Shown here: one piece after another, positions 25,875-33,846 of the stretch
Layout: each line of letters starts with the position of its first letter
How positions within the stretch are numbered: the stretch's first letter is position 1
Source: JBFMHP01 sp040752855
GTDB taxonomy: Bacteria; Pseudomonadota; Gammaproteobacteria; RBG-16-57-12
Length of the DNA: 64,000 nucleotides
NCBI GenBank assembly: GCA_040752855.1
Contig: JBFMHP010000022.1
Coordinates: 1 to 64,000, forward strand
Direction of reading: 5' to 3'
Program-made: the position numbers and the translations under genes
Notes under the pieces: model-generated
What the model saw: only the letters and a program-made list of their open reading frames with translations
Databases searched by the model: none
Told to the model about the DNA's origin: nothing

Positions 25875-26969
25875 ATGAGGCATCGCATCATCGAAGACGA
25901 CATGAAGGAATTGGTCGCGCGCGATCTGCCCTGGGAGAAATTTTCCGGCAAGACCGTGCTGGTCACTGGTGCGTATGGTTCCATACCCGCGTATATGATC
26001 GAGGCGCTGCTCCATCTCAATCAATGCCGCCCGGAGTTCGATGTGAAGGTGCTGGCCATGGGCAGGAGTCAGGAAAAATTTCACAAGCGCTTTGCGCGGG
26101 ACATGGCCCGCAGCGATGTGCAGTTCATTGCACAGGATGTCGCTACGCCGTTGCATCTCTCGGGTCCGGTGGATTACATCATTCACGGGGCGGGCTGGGC
26201 GAGCCCGAAATATTATGGCGCCTATCCGGTGGAGGTGATGGCGCCGAACGTGCTCGGCACCCATCATTTACTGCAACTGGCGCATGATAAAAAGGTCGCG
26301 GGATTTCTGTTTATCAGCAGCGCGGAGATTTATGGCGCGCCGCCTCCCTCGGAGATCCCGGTGCGCGAGTCCTACACGGGTAATGTAGACCCGGCGGCGC
26401 TGCGCTCGTGCTACGCCGAAGCCAAGCGCATCGGTGAGACGATGTGTGTTTCCTGGCATCACGAGTTTGGCGTGCCGGCCAAGATCGCGCGCGTCTTTCA
26501 CACCTACGGCCCCGGCATGGCGCTCGATGATGGGCGCGTATTCGCCGACTTCGTCGCGGATGTTGTGGCCGGCCGCGATATCGTGATGCGCAGTGATGGC
26601 AGCGCCATCCGCGCTTATTGTTATCTGGCCGATGCGGTCGACGGCCTGTTTCGAATTCTGCTGCAAGGCGATCCCGCCGTGGCCTACAACCTGGGCAACG
26701 ACGAGGCCGAGTGCAGCGTGGCGGAACTCGCGCAGACGCTTATTGACGCCTTTCCCGAGAAGGGACTGAAACTGAGACACGGCAAGTCGCAAGGCGGCGG
26801 TTATCTCAAGAGTCATGTGCAGCGCATCTGCCCGGACACTACTCGACTGAGGAGTCTCGGTTGGTCGCCGCGGTATTCGATACGCGAAGGTTTCAGCCGC
26901 ATGGTGCGGAGTTATGGCGATGACACACGAGCGCGAGGCCGAGCAGATGCCAAGCTTTCCCTTTCTTAG
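25875..26969 (+). CDS. extended SDR (UDP-glucuronate decarboxylase-like epimerase/reductase)
   Basis: NAD(P)-binding sugar-nucleotide enzyme. The cofactor loop reads G32-A-Y-G35-S-I-P38, so the third glycine of GxxGxxG is a proline. The active site has S148-S149 (SSAEIYG) and Y180-x3-K184. Segments WASPKYYGAYPVEVMAPNVLGT and YGPGMALDDGRVFADFV recall UDP-glucuronate decarboxylases. In this operon the likely substrate is a CDP-4-keto sugar, made upstream, or its branched product; reduction or epimerisation is inferred. The gene overlaps the next one by 56 bases. Confidence 0.85.
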   Translation: MRHRIIEDDMKELVARDLPWEKFSGKTVLVTGAYGSIPAYMIEALLHLNQCRPEFDVKVLAMGRSQEKFHKRFARDMARSDVQFIAQDVATPLHLSGPVDYIIHGAGWASPKYYGAYPVEVMAPNVLGTHHLLQLAHDKKVAGFLFISSAEIYGAPPPSEIPVRESYTGNVDPAALRSCYAEAKRIGETMCVSWHHEFGVPAKIARVFHTYGPGMALDDGRVFADFVADVVAGRDIVMRSDGSAIRAYCYLADAVDGLFRILLQGDPAVAYNLGNDEAECSVAELAQTLIDAFPEKGLKLRHGKSQGGGYLKSHVQRICPDTTRLRSLGWSPRYSIREGFSRMVRSYGDDTRARGRADAKLSLS

Positions 26970-27813
26970 TCAGCAGGCGTCCGCCACGGCGCAGATCGAC
27001 CTTGGCGAATTCGCGCACCATATTCGCCGGTGGTCGCTGGAGATGGTACACCGGGCCAATGCCTCGCACATCGGCGGCGCGCTCTCGGCCGCGGACATCC
27101 TGGCGGCGCTCTACGGGCGCATACTCAAGGTACGCCCGGAGGAACCGGCATGGCCGGAGCGCGATCGTTTCGTTATGAGCAAGGGCCACTGTTGTGTCGG
27201 CTTGTATTCGGCGCTGGCGTTGCGGGGATTTTTTTCCACCGAGCGCCTGCAGCGCTACGCGCAACCCGGTTCGTTGCTCATGGGGCACGCGAGTCACAAA
27301 GTCCCCGGCGTGGAGTGGTCGACCGGTTCGCTCGGGCAGGGCCTCGGCCTCGCGGCGGGGCAGGCCTACGCGGGCAAGTTGCGCAACAGCGCATGGCGTG
27401 TCTACGCGCTGCTCAGTGACGGCGAACTCAATGAAGGCTCGACCTGGGAGGCGGTGATGTTCGCCGGTCACCATCGCCTGGAAAAGCTCTGCATGGTGAT
27501 CGATAAAAACGGCCAGCAGGCGATGGGCGTGACGGCCGGCATACTCGATCTGGGCGCCGTCGCGGAAAAAATCCAGGCCTTCGGCTGGGAGGCGTGCGAG
27601 GTCGACGGCCATGATCTCGACGCCTTGGTGACGGCCTTGTCCGCGCCGCCGGCGGGCAAGCCGCGCTGTGTGGTAGCGCATACCGTCAAGGGTAAGGGCG
27701 TGGCCTACATGGAGCACAATCTCAAATGGCATTACAGCGCTCCGCACACACGCGAGTTGTTCGAGTTGGCGCTGGAACAGCTCGCGCAAGGCGCCCAGGA
27801 GGAGCGGCGATGA
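26914..27813 (+). CDS. transketolase, N-terminal (ThDP pyrophosphate-binding) subunit
   Basis: About 300 residues corresponding to the first half of transketolase. The cofactor motif is S168-D-G-ELNEGSTWEA ... DKN199G, with Ser in place of the first Gly of GDG. GHCCVGLYSAL and TGSLGQGLGLAAG are conserved. The second half is encoded by the next gene. Such split transketolases are known in sugar clusters and in archaea. The start is uncertain: the ATGs at 26914, 26920 and 26947 all lie inside the preceding gene. In this context a two-carbon ketol transfer to a keto-sugar is plausible. Confidence 0.88.
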   Translation: MAMTHEREAEQMPSFPFLSQQASATAQIDLGEFAHHIRRWSLEMVHRANASHIGGALSAADILAALYGRILKVRPEEPAWPERDRFVMSKGHCCVGLYSALALRGFFSTERLQRYAQPGSLLMGHASHKVPGVEWSTGSLGQGLGLAAGQAYAGKLRNSAWRVYALLSDGELNEGSTWEAVMFAGHHRLEKLCMVIDKNGQQAMGVTAGILDLGAVAEKIQAFGWEACEVDGHDLDALVTALSAPPAGKPRCVVAHTVKGKGVAYMEHNLKWHYSAPHTRELFELALEQLAQGAQEERR

Positions 27814-28679
27814 GGAACGCCTTCATCGAACATTTGACGGCGCATATGGCGCAGGATGAGAGCATATTTCTTGTCGTGGGCGATCTAGGCTACAGCGTGG
27901 TCGAGCCGCTGGTGGAGCGCTACCCCGAGCGCTTTCTGAACGCGGGCGTGGCCGAGCAAAACATGACCGCGGTGGCCTGCGGCCTGGCGCGTGAAGGCTA
28001 CAAGGTGTTCACCTACAGCATCGCCAATTTCACCACGCTGCGCTGCCTGGAACAGATCCGCAACGGCGTGTGTTATCACGGGCTGCCGGTGTGCGTGGTC
28101 TCAGTCGGCGGCGGTTATATGTATGGCTATCTCGGGCCCACCCACCACGCCACGGAAGACATCGGCATCATGCGTACCCTGCCGGGGATGCGCGTGTTTG
28201 TGCCGTTTTCGCAGCGTTCCGCACAGCTGGCCTTGGACGAGGTATTGCAACAGCCCGGCCCGGCTTATATCCGCTTGGGGCGCCAAGGCAAGGCGGTCGA
28301 TGATGTCGCGCACAACGGTCTCACCTTGGTGCGCGCCGGCGCAGCGGGTTCCACGGAGCGCGCGGTGATCGCGGTCGGCAAGATCTGCGATCGCGTGGTG
28401 AGATTCGCGGAAGAGCGCACGGCGGATCTATATGCGCTGTGCCGGGTGAATCCCTTGCCGGAACCCGATCTCGCGAAGCTGTTTGAACAGTATGCCGAGG
28501 TGACGGTGATCGAGGATCATCAGCGCAACGGCGGGGTGATGTCGGCCCTTGCGGAGTTTTCGACCGGGATCAAGGGCGTCAACATCGCCGGCCGATTTTC
28601 CTTGGCCATCGAGCACGAGGATGGGCAACGCGCGGCCCTGTTGTTTGGCGATCAATCACGGAACGTAATCCATGAATGA
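27810..28679 (+). CDS. transketolase, C-terminal subunit
   Basis: The pyrimidine-binding and C-terminal domains of transketolase. The catalytic Glu is E49 in LNAGVAEQNM, and GPTHHATEDIGIMRTLPGM carries the active-site histidines. The start is fixed by an ATGA overlap with the N-terminal subunit, so the two chains are made in step and should form the heterotetramer typical of split ThDP enzymes. It overlaps the next gene by 8 bases. 289 aa is normal for this half. Confidence 0.9.
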   Translation: MRNAFIEHLTAHMAQDESIFLVVGDLGYSVVEPLVERYPERFLNAGVAEQNMTAVACGLAREGYKVFTYSIANFTTLRCLEQIRNGVCYHGLPVCVVSVGGGYMYGYLGPTHHATEDIGIMRTLPGMRVFVPFSQRSAQLALDEVLQQPGPAYIRLGRQGKAVDDVAHNGLTLVRAGAAGSTERAVIAVGKICDRVVRFAEERTADLYALCRVNPLPEPDLAKLFEQYAEVTVIEDHQRNGGVMSALAEFSTGIKGVNIAGRFSLAIEHEDGQRAALLFGDQSRNVIHE

Positions 28680-29658
28680 AACACAGCAGAAAAAGATCAG
28701 CGTGATCATGCCGGCCCGCAACGAAGAGGGTAATATTCCGCGTGCGTACCAGGAGCTGACCGCGGCCTTCGCGACCATCCCGCAGTATGACTATGAGGTC
28801 ATCGTGGTCGACAATGGCAGCACCGATCAAACCGAGGGGCGCGTGCGGGAGCTTTGCGCGCGCGATGCGCGCTGGAAGTATGTGCGGTTTAGTCGCGATT
28901 TCGGCGGCGAGACCTCGATCACCGTCGGGATGCGCGTGATCAGCGGCGATGCGGCGATCACGGTGTTCTCCGATCTGCAGGACCCGCCGCAGCGTATCCC
29001 GGATTTCATCAAGAAATGGGAAGAAGGATATGATGTCGTCTACGGCGTCATCGAGGAGCGCAACGATCACCATCCCTTGCGCGGGCTGGCGGCCAAGGCG
29101 GCCTACCGGCTCATCGGTTATTGTTCCGATATCAAGATTCCGCCGGACACCGGCGATTTTCGCCTGCTCGACCGGCGCGTGGTCGAGGCCTTCAATCGTC
29201 TGGATGAGCGCGAGCGCTATGTGCGCGGTCTGGTGCATTGGGTCGGGTTCAAGAAATTTCCGCTCACCTATAGCCGACGGCCGCGCCAGTGGGGCAAAAG
29301 CAAGGCGCCGTGGTGGTGGTGTTTTCAGTTCGCCCTGAACGCGATTACCAGTTTCTCCACTAAGCCGCTGAAGATGTTCACGGTGTTTGGTTTTGGGGTG
29401 GTCGTTTTCTCTATTGTTCTATCCATCTACTACGCCTCCACCTATATCTTCAACATCGACGATCCCCCGCGTGGCATCCCGACCATCTTGATCCTGTTGT
29501 TGTGGAACCTCGGCATCATGTCGCTCGGGATCGGCATTTTGGGCGAATACATCGGCAATATTTACAAGGAGACCAAGCGGCGGCCGTTGTGCATCGTCGA
29601 TCGCACGGTGAACCTCGATGCCAAGGCGGTGCAGGATGCGCTCGGTGGTATCGGCTAG
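28672..29658 (+). CDS. GtrB/DPM1-like polyprenyl-phosphate glycosyltransferase (GT2)
   Basis: Family 2 glycosyltransferase with two C-terminal membrane helices. The catalytic domain opens with ISVIMPARNEEGNIP and has VVDNGSTDQT and FSDLQDPP, where the DxQD-type acids bind the metal and nucleotide sugar. The helices around residues 235-300 include the typical GILGEYIGNIYKE end. Such enzymes load one sugar on undecaprenyl phosphate at the inner face of the membrane. Being next to gtrA and the CDP-sugar genes, it probably uses the sugar they make. 328 aa is normal. Confidence 0.9.
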   Translation: MNETQQKKISVIMPARNEEGNIPRAYQELTAAFATIPQYDYEVIVVDNGSTDQTEGRVRELCARDARWKYVRFSRDFGGETSITVGMRVISGDAAITVFSDLQDPPQRIPDFIKKWEEGYDVVYGVIEERNDHHPLRGLAAKAAYRLIGYCSDIKIPPDTGDFRLLDRRVVEAFNRLDERERYVRGLVHWVGFKKFPLTYSRRPRQWGKSKAPWWWCFQFALNAITSFSTKPLKMFTVFGFGVVVFSIVLSIYYASTYIFNIDDPPRGIPTILILLLWNLGIMSLGIGILGEYIGNIYKETKRRPLCIVDRTVNLDAKAVQDALGGIG

Positions 29659-29666
29659 CAAGTGTG

Positions 29667-30083
29667 ATGGAGCTCTATAAATCCTGCATGGCGCTCCTCG
29701 CCGGGGATCGCACTCACGCGCAGTTCATACGCTTTCTGTTAACGGGTGTCGTGAACACCCTGTTCAGCTATTGCGTGTTTTCACTGCTCTTGTTCCTTGG
29801 GTTCGGGGCGTTTGCCGCGCTGCTGATCGCCAGTGTGTGCGGCATCCTGTTCAATTTTCAGACCATCGGCCGCCTGGTGTTTCGCCGGCTCGATGCGCGC
29901 ATGCTCTTGCGTTTTTTCGCGGTTTATATCGTGGTGTTTGTCGTAAATTGGGCGGCGCTCAAGGCCTTGATGGACCTCGGCGCCTCGGGCTATCTGGCGC
30001 AGGCCGTGCTGGTGCCGCTGGTGGCTGTGATGTCGTTTCTCGGGCACAAATTTTTCGTGTTCAATGCGCGCTATTGCGACTGA
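29667..30083 (+). CDS. GtrA-family membrane protein (predicted polyprenyl-sugar flippase)
   Basis: A 138-residue protein with four transmembrane helices. QFIRFLLTGVVNTLFSYCVF at the start of the first helix and LGHKFFVF at the end are the GtrA signatures. Family members are thought to flip polyprenyl-phosphate-linked sugars to the periplasm. The start codon lies 9 bases after the gtrB-like gene, completing the pair. Last gene of the plus-strand operon. Confidence 0.9.
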   Translation: MELYKSCMALLAGDRTHAQFIRFLLTGVVNTLFSYCVFSLLLFLGFGAFAALLIASVCGILFNFQTIGRLVFRRLDARMLLRFFAVYIVVFVVNWAALKALMDLGASGYLAQAVLVPLVAVMSFLGHKFFVFNARYCD

Positions 30084-30183
30084 AGGAGGCTCTGAACATT
30101 TCCATCCAGTCATTCTTAGAGTACGGAAAGCAAAAAATGCGATTTTTGCTGTCCTTACTTTCAGTGGCTTGCAGCCATCGAAT

Positions 30184-31911
30184 TCATTCCATCAGGATCA
30201 CCGGATTCAACCAATTGGCGTGATCATAAAAATCCTGTTCGAGCGGATCGGTGAGCAAGGCGATCCGCTGAGCGTTGTTGAAATAGACCTCGCCCGGTAA
30301 CGCGCCGCGGCCGCCGGTCATGGCGCCGCTGCGCCACAGCGTTTGGCCATCGACCTGGACCAGGAACTCCACCTTGCCCAGATAGGCCTCATCATCCACA
30401 CCCACCTTGAATCGAAAACCTCGCGCCCCCGGCGGCAACGCGTACTCCAAGCGCGACGGCGCGTGCGTGCCGATGCCGTGGTTATACGTGACATTGTTGA
30501 CCGAAAGCACATTGCCGTCGACCGAGCGATCGATGAGCGGCGCCTTGTAGGACTGGGTGGCGGAGAGCCGGGTCAAGGATTGGATGAGCCGCTCCTGGCC
30601 GTTCGGACGAAACTCGTCCGAGTTGGCGTGATGTGCCAGCACCGTGGCGCCGACGATCAGCACGAGCGCCAGACTGGCCTCCGGCAGCCAGGTGAAACGA
30701 GATCTCGTGGCGGCGTTCTCCATAAAGATCGCCCAGCCTCGCGGGAAAAAGCTGAACAGATTGAGCAGAACGAAACCGCCGGTGATCACCAGCGCCAGCA
30801 GCCACCACATCGCATCCCCCTGTACGCCGTGCACGAGTTGAATATTGAAGAAGGCGGCTACGGTGATCACCAGCGCCCAGGGAAACGCACCGGGTGCAGT
30901 AGCCGCCCAGAACAAGGCCATGACCACCGCCGGGAGCAGGTAACGTTCATGCATGCCCGGCAGCAGCACGAAAAAGGCCAAGGCGCAGAACAGGACATAT
31001 TTCCAAAGCGTGGCGCGATCCCGGATGCGAAATGCGGCGATGAAGATCCCGAGGCAATAGAGGGCGAACAGCAGCATGCCCAAGCCCTTGGGGGTGCCGA
31101 GGAACTGCAGGCCGCCGCCAGCCGCGGCGGCGGATGCAAGCAGTGCTTGGCTGTCCGGCGTCGAATTTCCCACGAGCAGCAGCCAGAGGTTCGCGGCGTT
31201 GAGCGTGGCGTAGGGATAGAGGTTGGTGGTGTGCAGATAGGCATTGCTCAGGGCATGCGCGAGACCGCCTGCCAGGATGAATGGCAGCAGCACCAGCAGC
31301 GCGATCATCCCCGCCAATAGCAGGCCGCGCCCATACCGGCGCACATCGCGCAATACCAGCGCCCCGATCACCGGCGCAAAGGCAATCATCTGGAACTTGG
31401 TCAGTAGCGCCAGGACCCACAGCGTCGGCGCCGCCCAGCCACCGCGTTTTTTCAGGCACAGATAAAATCCGGCGGCCATCAGCATGGCCGGGAACAGGTC
31501 CACCTGGCCCCAGGCCGGCCCGCCGGCCAGCAGGGCGGGATTGAAGGCGCTCAGGGCGAGTATGGCCGTTGTGGTAGGCGGGGCGACGCGCGATTCCTTC
31601 AGTTCGTTCCAGATCAGGCGCACCAGCAGCAGATGCGCGGCATAGATCGGCCAGAGCATGAAAAATTTGTGCGCGATCCCGGCCTTGGGCGGTAACCCCA
31701 GCAGCTCGAACAATTGGCCGACCACCCACAGCCACTCCACATACAGCGGGGGATAGTTGCCGGGAAAATCGGCAAAGCCGTGGCGCTGGAGGTGCCCGGT
31801 CCAATCGGCGTAGGAGATCTGATCGCCGTGTGTCAGTGAAAACGTCAAAGCGAGATTCAGGGCGATGCAGCCCAGCGCGTACACAACGAAGGTAGATTTT
31901 TTCTCCAGCAT
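30184..31911 (-). CDS. GT-C membrane glycosyltransferase with C-terminal NPCBM-like domain
   Basis: A 575-residue protein: about 430 residues with ten or more hydrophobic helices, then a soluble domain of about 130 residues that resembles NPCBM/NEW2 carbohydrate-binding modules (NVTYNHGIGTHAPSRLEYALPPGARGFRFKVGVDDE). The first loop has ISYADWTGHLQRHGFADFPGNYPPLYVEWLW, with acidic residues expected for a polyprenyl-phosphate-sugar-using mannosyl- or glycosyltransferase. It is convergent with the gtrA-like gene. The likely role is transfer of the flipped sugar to an acceptor outside the inner membrane. Start MLEKKST chosen to begin before helix 1. Confidence 0.75.
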   Translation of the reverse strand: MLEKKSTFVVYALGCIALNLALTFSLTHGDQISYADWTGHLQRHGFADFPGNYPPLYVEWLWVVGQLFELLGLPPKAGIAHKFFMLWPIYAAHLLLVRLIWNELKESRVAPPTTTAILALSAFNPALLAGGPAWGQVDLFPAMLMAAGFYLCLKKRGGWAAPTLWVLALLTKFQMIAFAPVIGALVLRDVRRYGRGLLLAGMIALLVLLPFILAGGLAHALSNAYLHTTNLYPYATLNAANLWLLLVGNSTPDSQALLASAAAAGGGLQFLGTPKGLGMLLFALYCLGIFIAAFRIRDRATLWKYVLFCALAFFVLLPGMHERYLLPAVVMALFWAATAPGAFPWALVITVAAFFNIQLVHGVQGDAMWWLLALVITGGFVLLNLFSFFPRGWAIFMENAATRSRFTWLPEASLALVLIVGATVLAHHANSDEFRPNGQERLIQSLTRLSATQSYKAPLIDRSVDGNVLSVNNVTYNHGIGTHAPSRLEYALPPGARGFRFKVGVDDEAYLGKVEFLVQVDGQTLWRSGAMTGGRGALPGEVYFNNAQRIALLTDPLEQDFYDHANWLNPVILME

Positions 31912-32132
31912 TACGCGTGATGCACCGGGCGGCGTTTGCTGCTGCCGATCTTGCGGCGGTGGTCCGGACGTACCGTTGCCCGCAGGGCATCCCCCTTGTT
32001 GCAGCACGGTACTACGCATCCCAATCTCATGAGCTCCTCCCGGATCGAGCCGATACCGCTGGCATAGGAAAAAGCTTAGTCAGGCAACCGGCGCAATTCA
32101 AACCGCGAGGGAGGCGATTGTCGCACTTGAAT

Positions 32133-32147
32133 GTTCTTGAAATGTTT
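32133..32147 (+). promoter_or_regulatory. upstream candidate LexA box (GTTC-N7-GTTT)
   Basis: GTTCTTGAAATGTTT fits the alphaproteobacterial SOS box GTTC-N7-GTTC with one mismatch, and lies 30 bases from the second box. It may be the second operator of an autoregulated lexA promoter. Confidence 0.4.
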
Positions 32148-32162
32148 TCTATGCTTGCGCGA

Positions 32163-32177
32163 GAACGTTATGAGAAC
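32163..32177 (-). promoter_or_regulatory. perfect GTTC-N7-GTTC LexA box over the lexA start
   Basis: The plus strand reads GAACGTTATGAGAAC, which is a perfect GTTC-N7-GTTC on the minus strand. It ends four bases before the ATG at 32182. This is the operator type of alphaproteobacterial LexA, not the CTGT-N8-ACAG box of enteric bacteria. Confidence 0.55.
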
Positions 32178-32181
32178 TTTT

Positions 32182-32781
32182 ATGCTGACCGCACAACAGG
32201 CGAACATCCTGGCCTTCATCGAACAGACCCTGCTCCGCAGCGGGAAGGCCCCGACGCTCGCGGAGATCGGATCGGCGGTGGGCATCCGCTCGCGCGGCGC
32301 GGTGCACCGCCATGTCCAGGCCTTGACCGAAAAGGGCTATCTGGAGCGCAAATCGCACGGCTGGCGCGCGATGCGCCTGGGCGAGGAACACGCCAGCCGG
32401 GCCGCGACACTGCCGCTGCTCGGGCGCATCGCCGCCGGACAGCCGATCGAGGCGATCCCGGATCAGGAGGAGATCAATTTGATGGAGTTCCTGCTGGGGC
32501 CTGATCGCTACGCGCTGCTGGTCAAGGGCGACTCGATGATCGAGGCGGGGATACTCGATGGCGATACCGTGATCATCCGCCGCGGCGAACGGGCGCGCAG
32601 CGGCGATATCGTCGTCGCCCTGATCGATGATCAAGAGGCCACGCTCAAGCGTATCAAATATCGAACGGATGGCTATATCGAACTGATCCCGGCCAATGCC
32701 GGCATGCCGACCATGATTTATAGCGCCGAGCGCGTGCGGATACAGGGCGTGCTGGTGGGCCAGTTTCGCACCTACGGTTAG
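32182..32781 (+). CDS. lexA: LexA repressor, alphaproteobacterial-like DNA-binding domain
   Basis: SOS repressor that self-cleaves when RecA is activated. From the ATG at 32182 the winged helix reads MLTAQQANILAFIEQ ... SRGAVHRHVQALTEKGY, closer to alphaproteobacterial LexA (MLTxKQ, GIHRLxxALEERGF) than to the enteric type. The cleavage site A85-G86 and the catalytic pair S118 (KGDSMIEAG) and K156 (ATLKRIKY) are intact. An ATG at 32170 is an alternative start but lies inside the operator-like box. 199 aa. It stands alone, convergent with gluQ. Confidence 0.88.
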   Translation: MLTAQQANILAFIEQTLLRSGKAPTLAEIGSAVGIRSRGAVHRHVQALTEKGYLERKSHGWRAMRLGEEHASRAATLPLLGRIAAGQPIEAIPDQEEINLMEFLLGPDRYALLVKGDSMIEAGILDGDTVIIRRGERARSGDIVVALIDDQEATLKRIKYRTDGYIELIPANAGMPTMIYSAERVRIQGVLVGQFRTYG

Positions 32782-32802
32782 CACCGGGCTGCTAGTGGTA
32801 AA

Positions 32803-33684
32803 TCACGATTCCAGGAGTGGCATCGCCCTGACCTTCGGGACCGATTGGATCGTCCACTGATCCAGCCCCCAGTCCAAGAGGAGACGCGCAGATTCCCGCC
32901 GCAGTTCCAGAGGTGGGGTCAGCCCCAGGAATGCCAAGGCGCGCCACAACGCGGGCGTGGGATTTTTGTAATCGAGCGGCGGGGCGTAGGTTTGTTTGCT
33001 GAGTTTTTCGCCCTGCTGATTGACGGCGATGGGCAGATGTCCGTACTGCGGGGTGGGTAGGCCCAACAGTCGTTGAATGTGGATTTGTCCGCCGGTGAGT
33101 TCCAGCAGATCGCTGCCGCGGATGATCTCGCTGATGCCTTGCGCGGCATCGTCGACGACGACCGCCAGTGAATATGCGAAGAGGGCGTCCGCACGGCGGA
33201 TGACGAAATCGCCGAGGGTGCGGGCGATATCCTGGTGCTGCCGGCCCTGTACCAAGTCGGTGAATTCGATCGATACCGTCGGTGCGCACAGCCGAACCGC
33301 CCTGGGTGTTTTTCCATTTGGCAAGCCGGCGCGGCAGATGCCCGGATAGATCTCATGTCCAGCGAGCTCCTTGCGGCTGCATCCACAGTGATACGTTACC
33401 CCCAGCCTGCCCAATTCCTCCAGCGCAGCGCTATAGGCCTCGTTGCGCCTGCTTTGATACCACACCTCTTCGTCCCAATGCAGGCCAAAGGCATCAAGAC
33501 AACGGAGGATTTCATCGGCGGCACGCGCCACCTCGCGCGGCGGATCGAGGTCTTCGATTCGAACCAGCCAGCAGCCGCGCAGCGCCCGGGCCTGTAGAAA
33601 ACTGCCGAGGGCGGCGATCAGAGAGCCGAAGTGTAGGGGGCCGGTGGGGGAGGGGGCGAAGCGCCCGCGATAATCGTGATGCAT
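32803..33684 (-). CDS. gluQ: glutamyl-Q tRNA(Asp) synthetase
   Basis: Attaches glutamate to queuosine at the wobble position of tRNA-Asp. It is a shortened glutamyl-tRNA synthetase without an anticodon-binding domain: FAPSPTGPLHFGSLIAALGS (HIGH-like), a zinc-binding segment YHCGCSRKEL ... YPGICR, and EKLSKQ for KMSKS. The start MHHDYRGRFAPSPTG gives 293 aa, the usual size. It often sits beside dksA; here dksA is two genes away. The queuosine pathway genes queF, queA and tgt are also in the window. Confidence 0.93.
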   Translation of the reverse strand: MHHDYRGRFAPSPTGPLHFGSLIAALGSFLQARALRGCWLVRIEDLDPPREVARAADEILRCLDAFGLHWDEEVWYQSRRNEAYSAALEELGRLGVTYHCGCSRKELAGHEIYPGICRAGLPNGKTPRAVRLCAPTVSIEFTDLVQGRQHQDIARTLGDFVIRRADALFAYSLAVVVDDAAQGISEIIRGSDLLELTGGQIHIQRLLGLPTPQYGHLPIAVNQQGEKLSKQTYAPPLDYKNPTPALWRALAFLGLTPPLELRRESARLLLDWGLDQWTIQSVPKVRAMPLLES

Positions 33685-33767
33685 GCTGATCAATATGACA
33701 ATTTTGACACTATTGTCCATAATAAACCCAACCTCCCAAGCCCATGTTGAAAATTTGCATGCATCTC

Positions 33768-33780
33768 TAGACTTGGTCTA
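33768..33780. promoter_or_regulatory. short palindrome upstream of the peroxiredoxin gene
   Basis: TAGACTTGGTCTA: 5-bp arms around TTG, about 70 bases before the start codon, in the right place for a regulator of the peroxiredoxin promoter. The regulator is unknown and the match could be chance. Confidence 0.25.
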
Positions 33781-33846
33781 AGGGTGGCGTTATGATTCCC
33801 CATTAATTGAATAAAACGACCAACGACATTTCCGGAGGACAATTAA

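Noticed and set aside
25286..26287. A 333-codon frame across rfbG and the SDR
   Set aside because: Out of frame with both recognised enzymes; no family resemblance.
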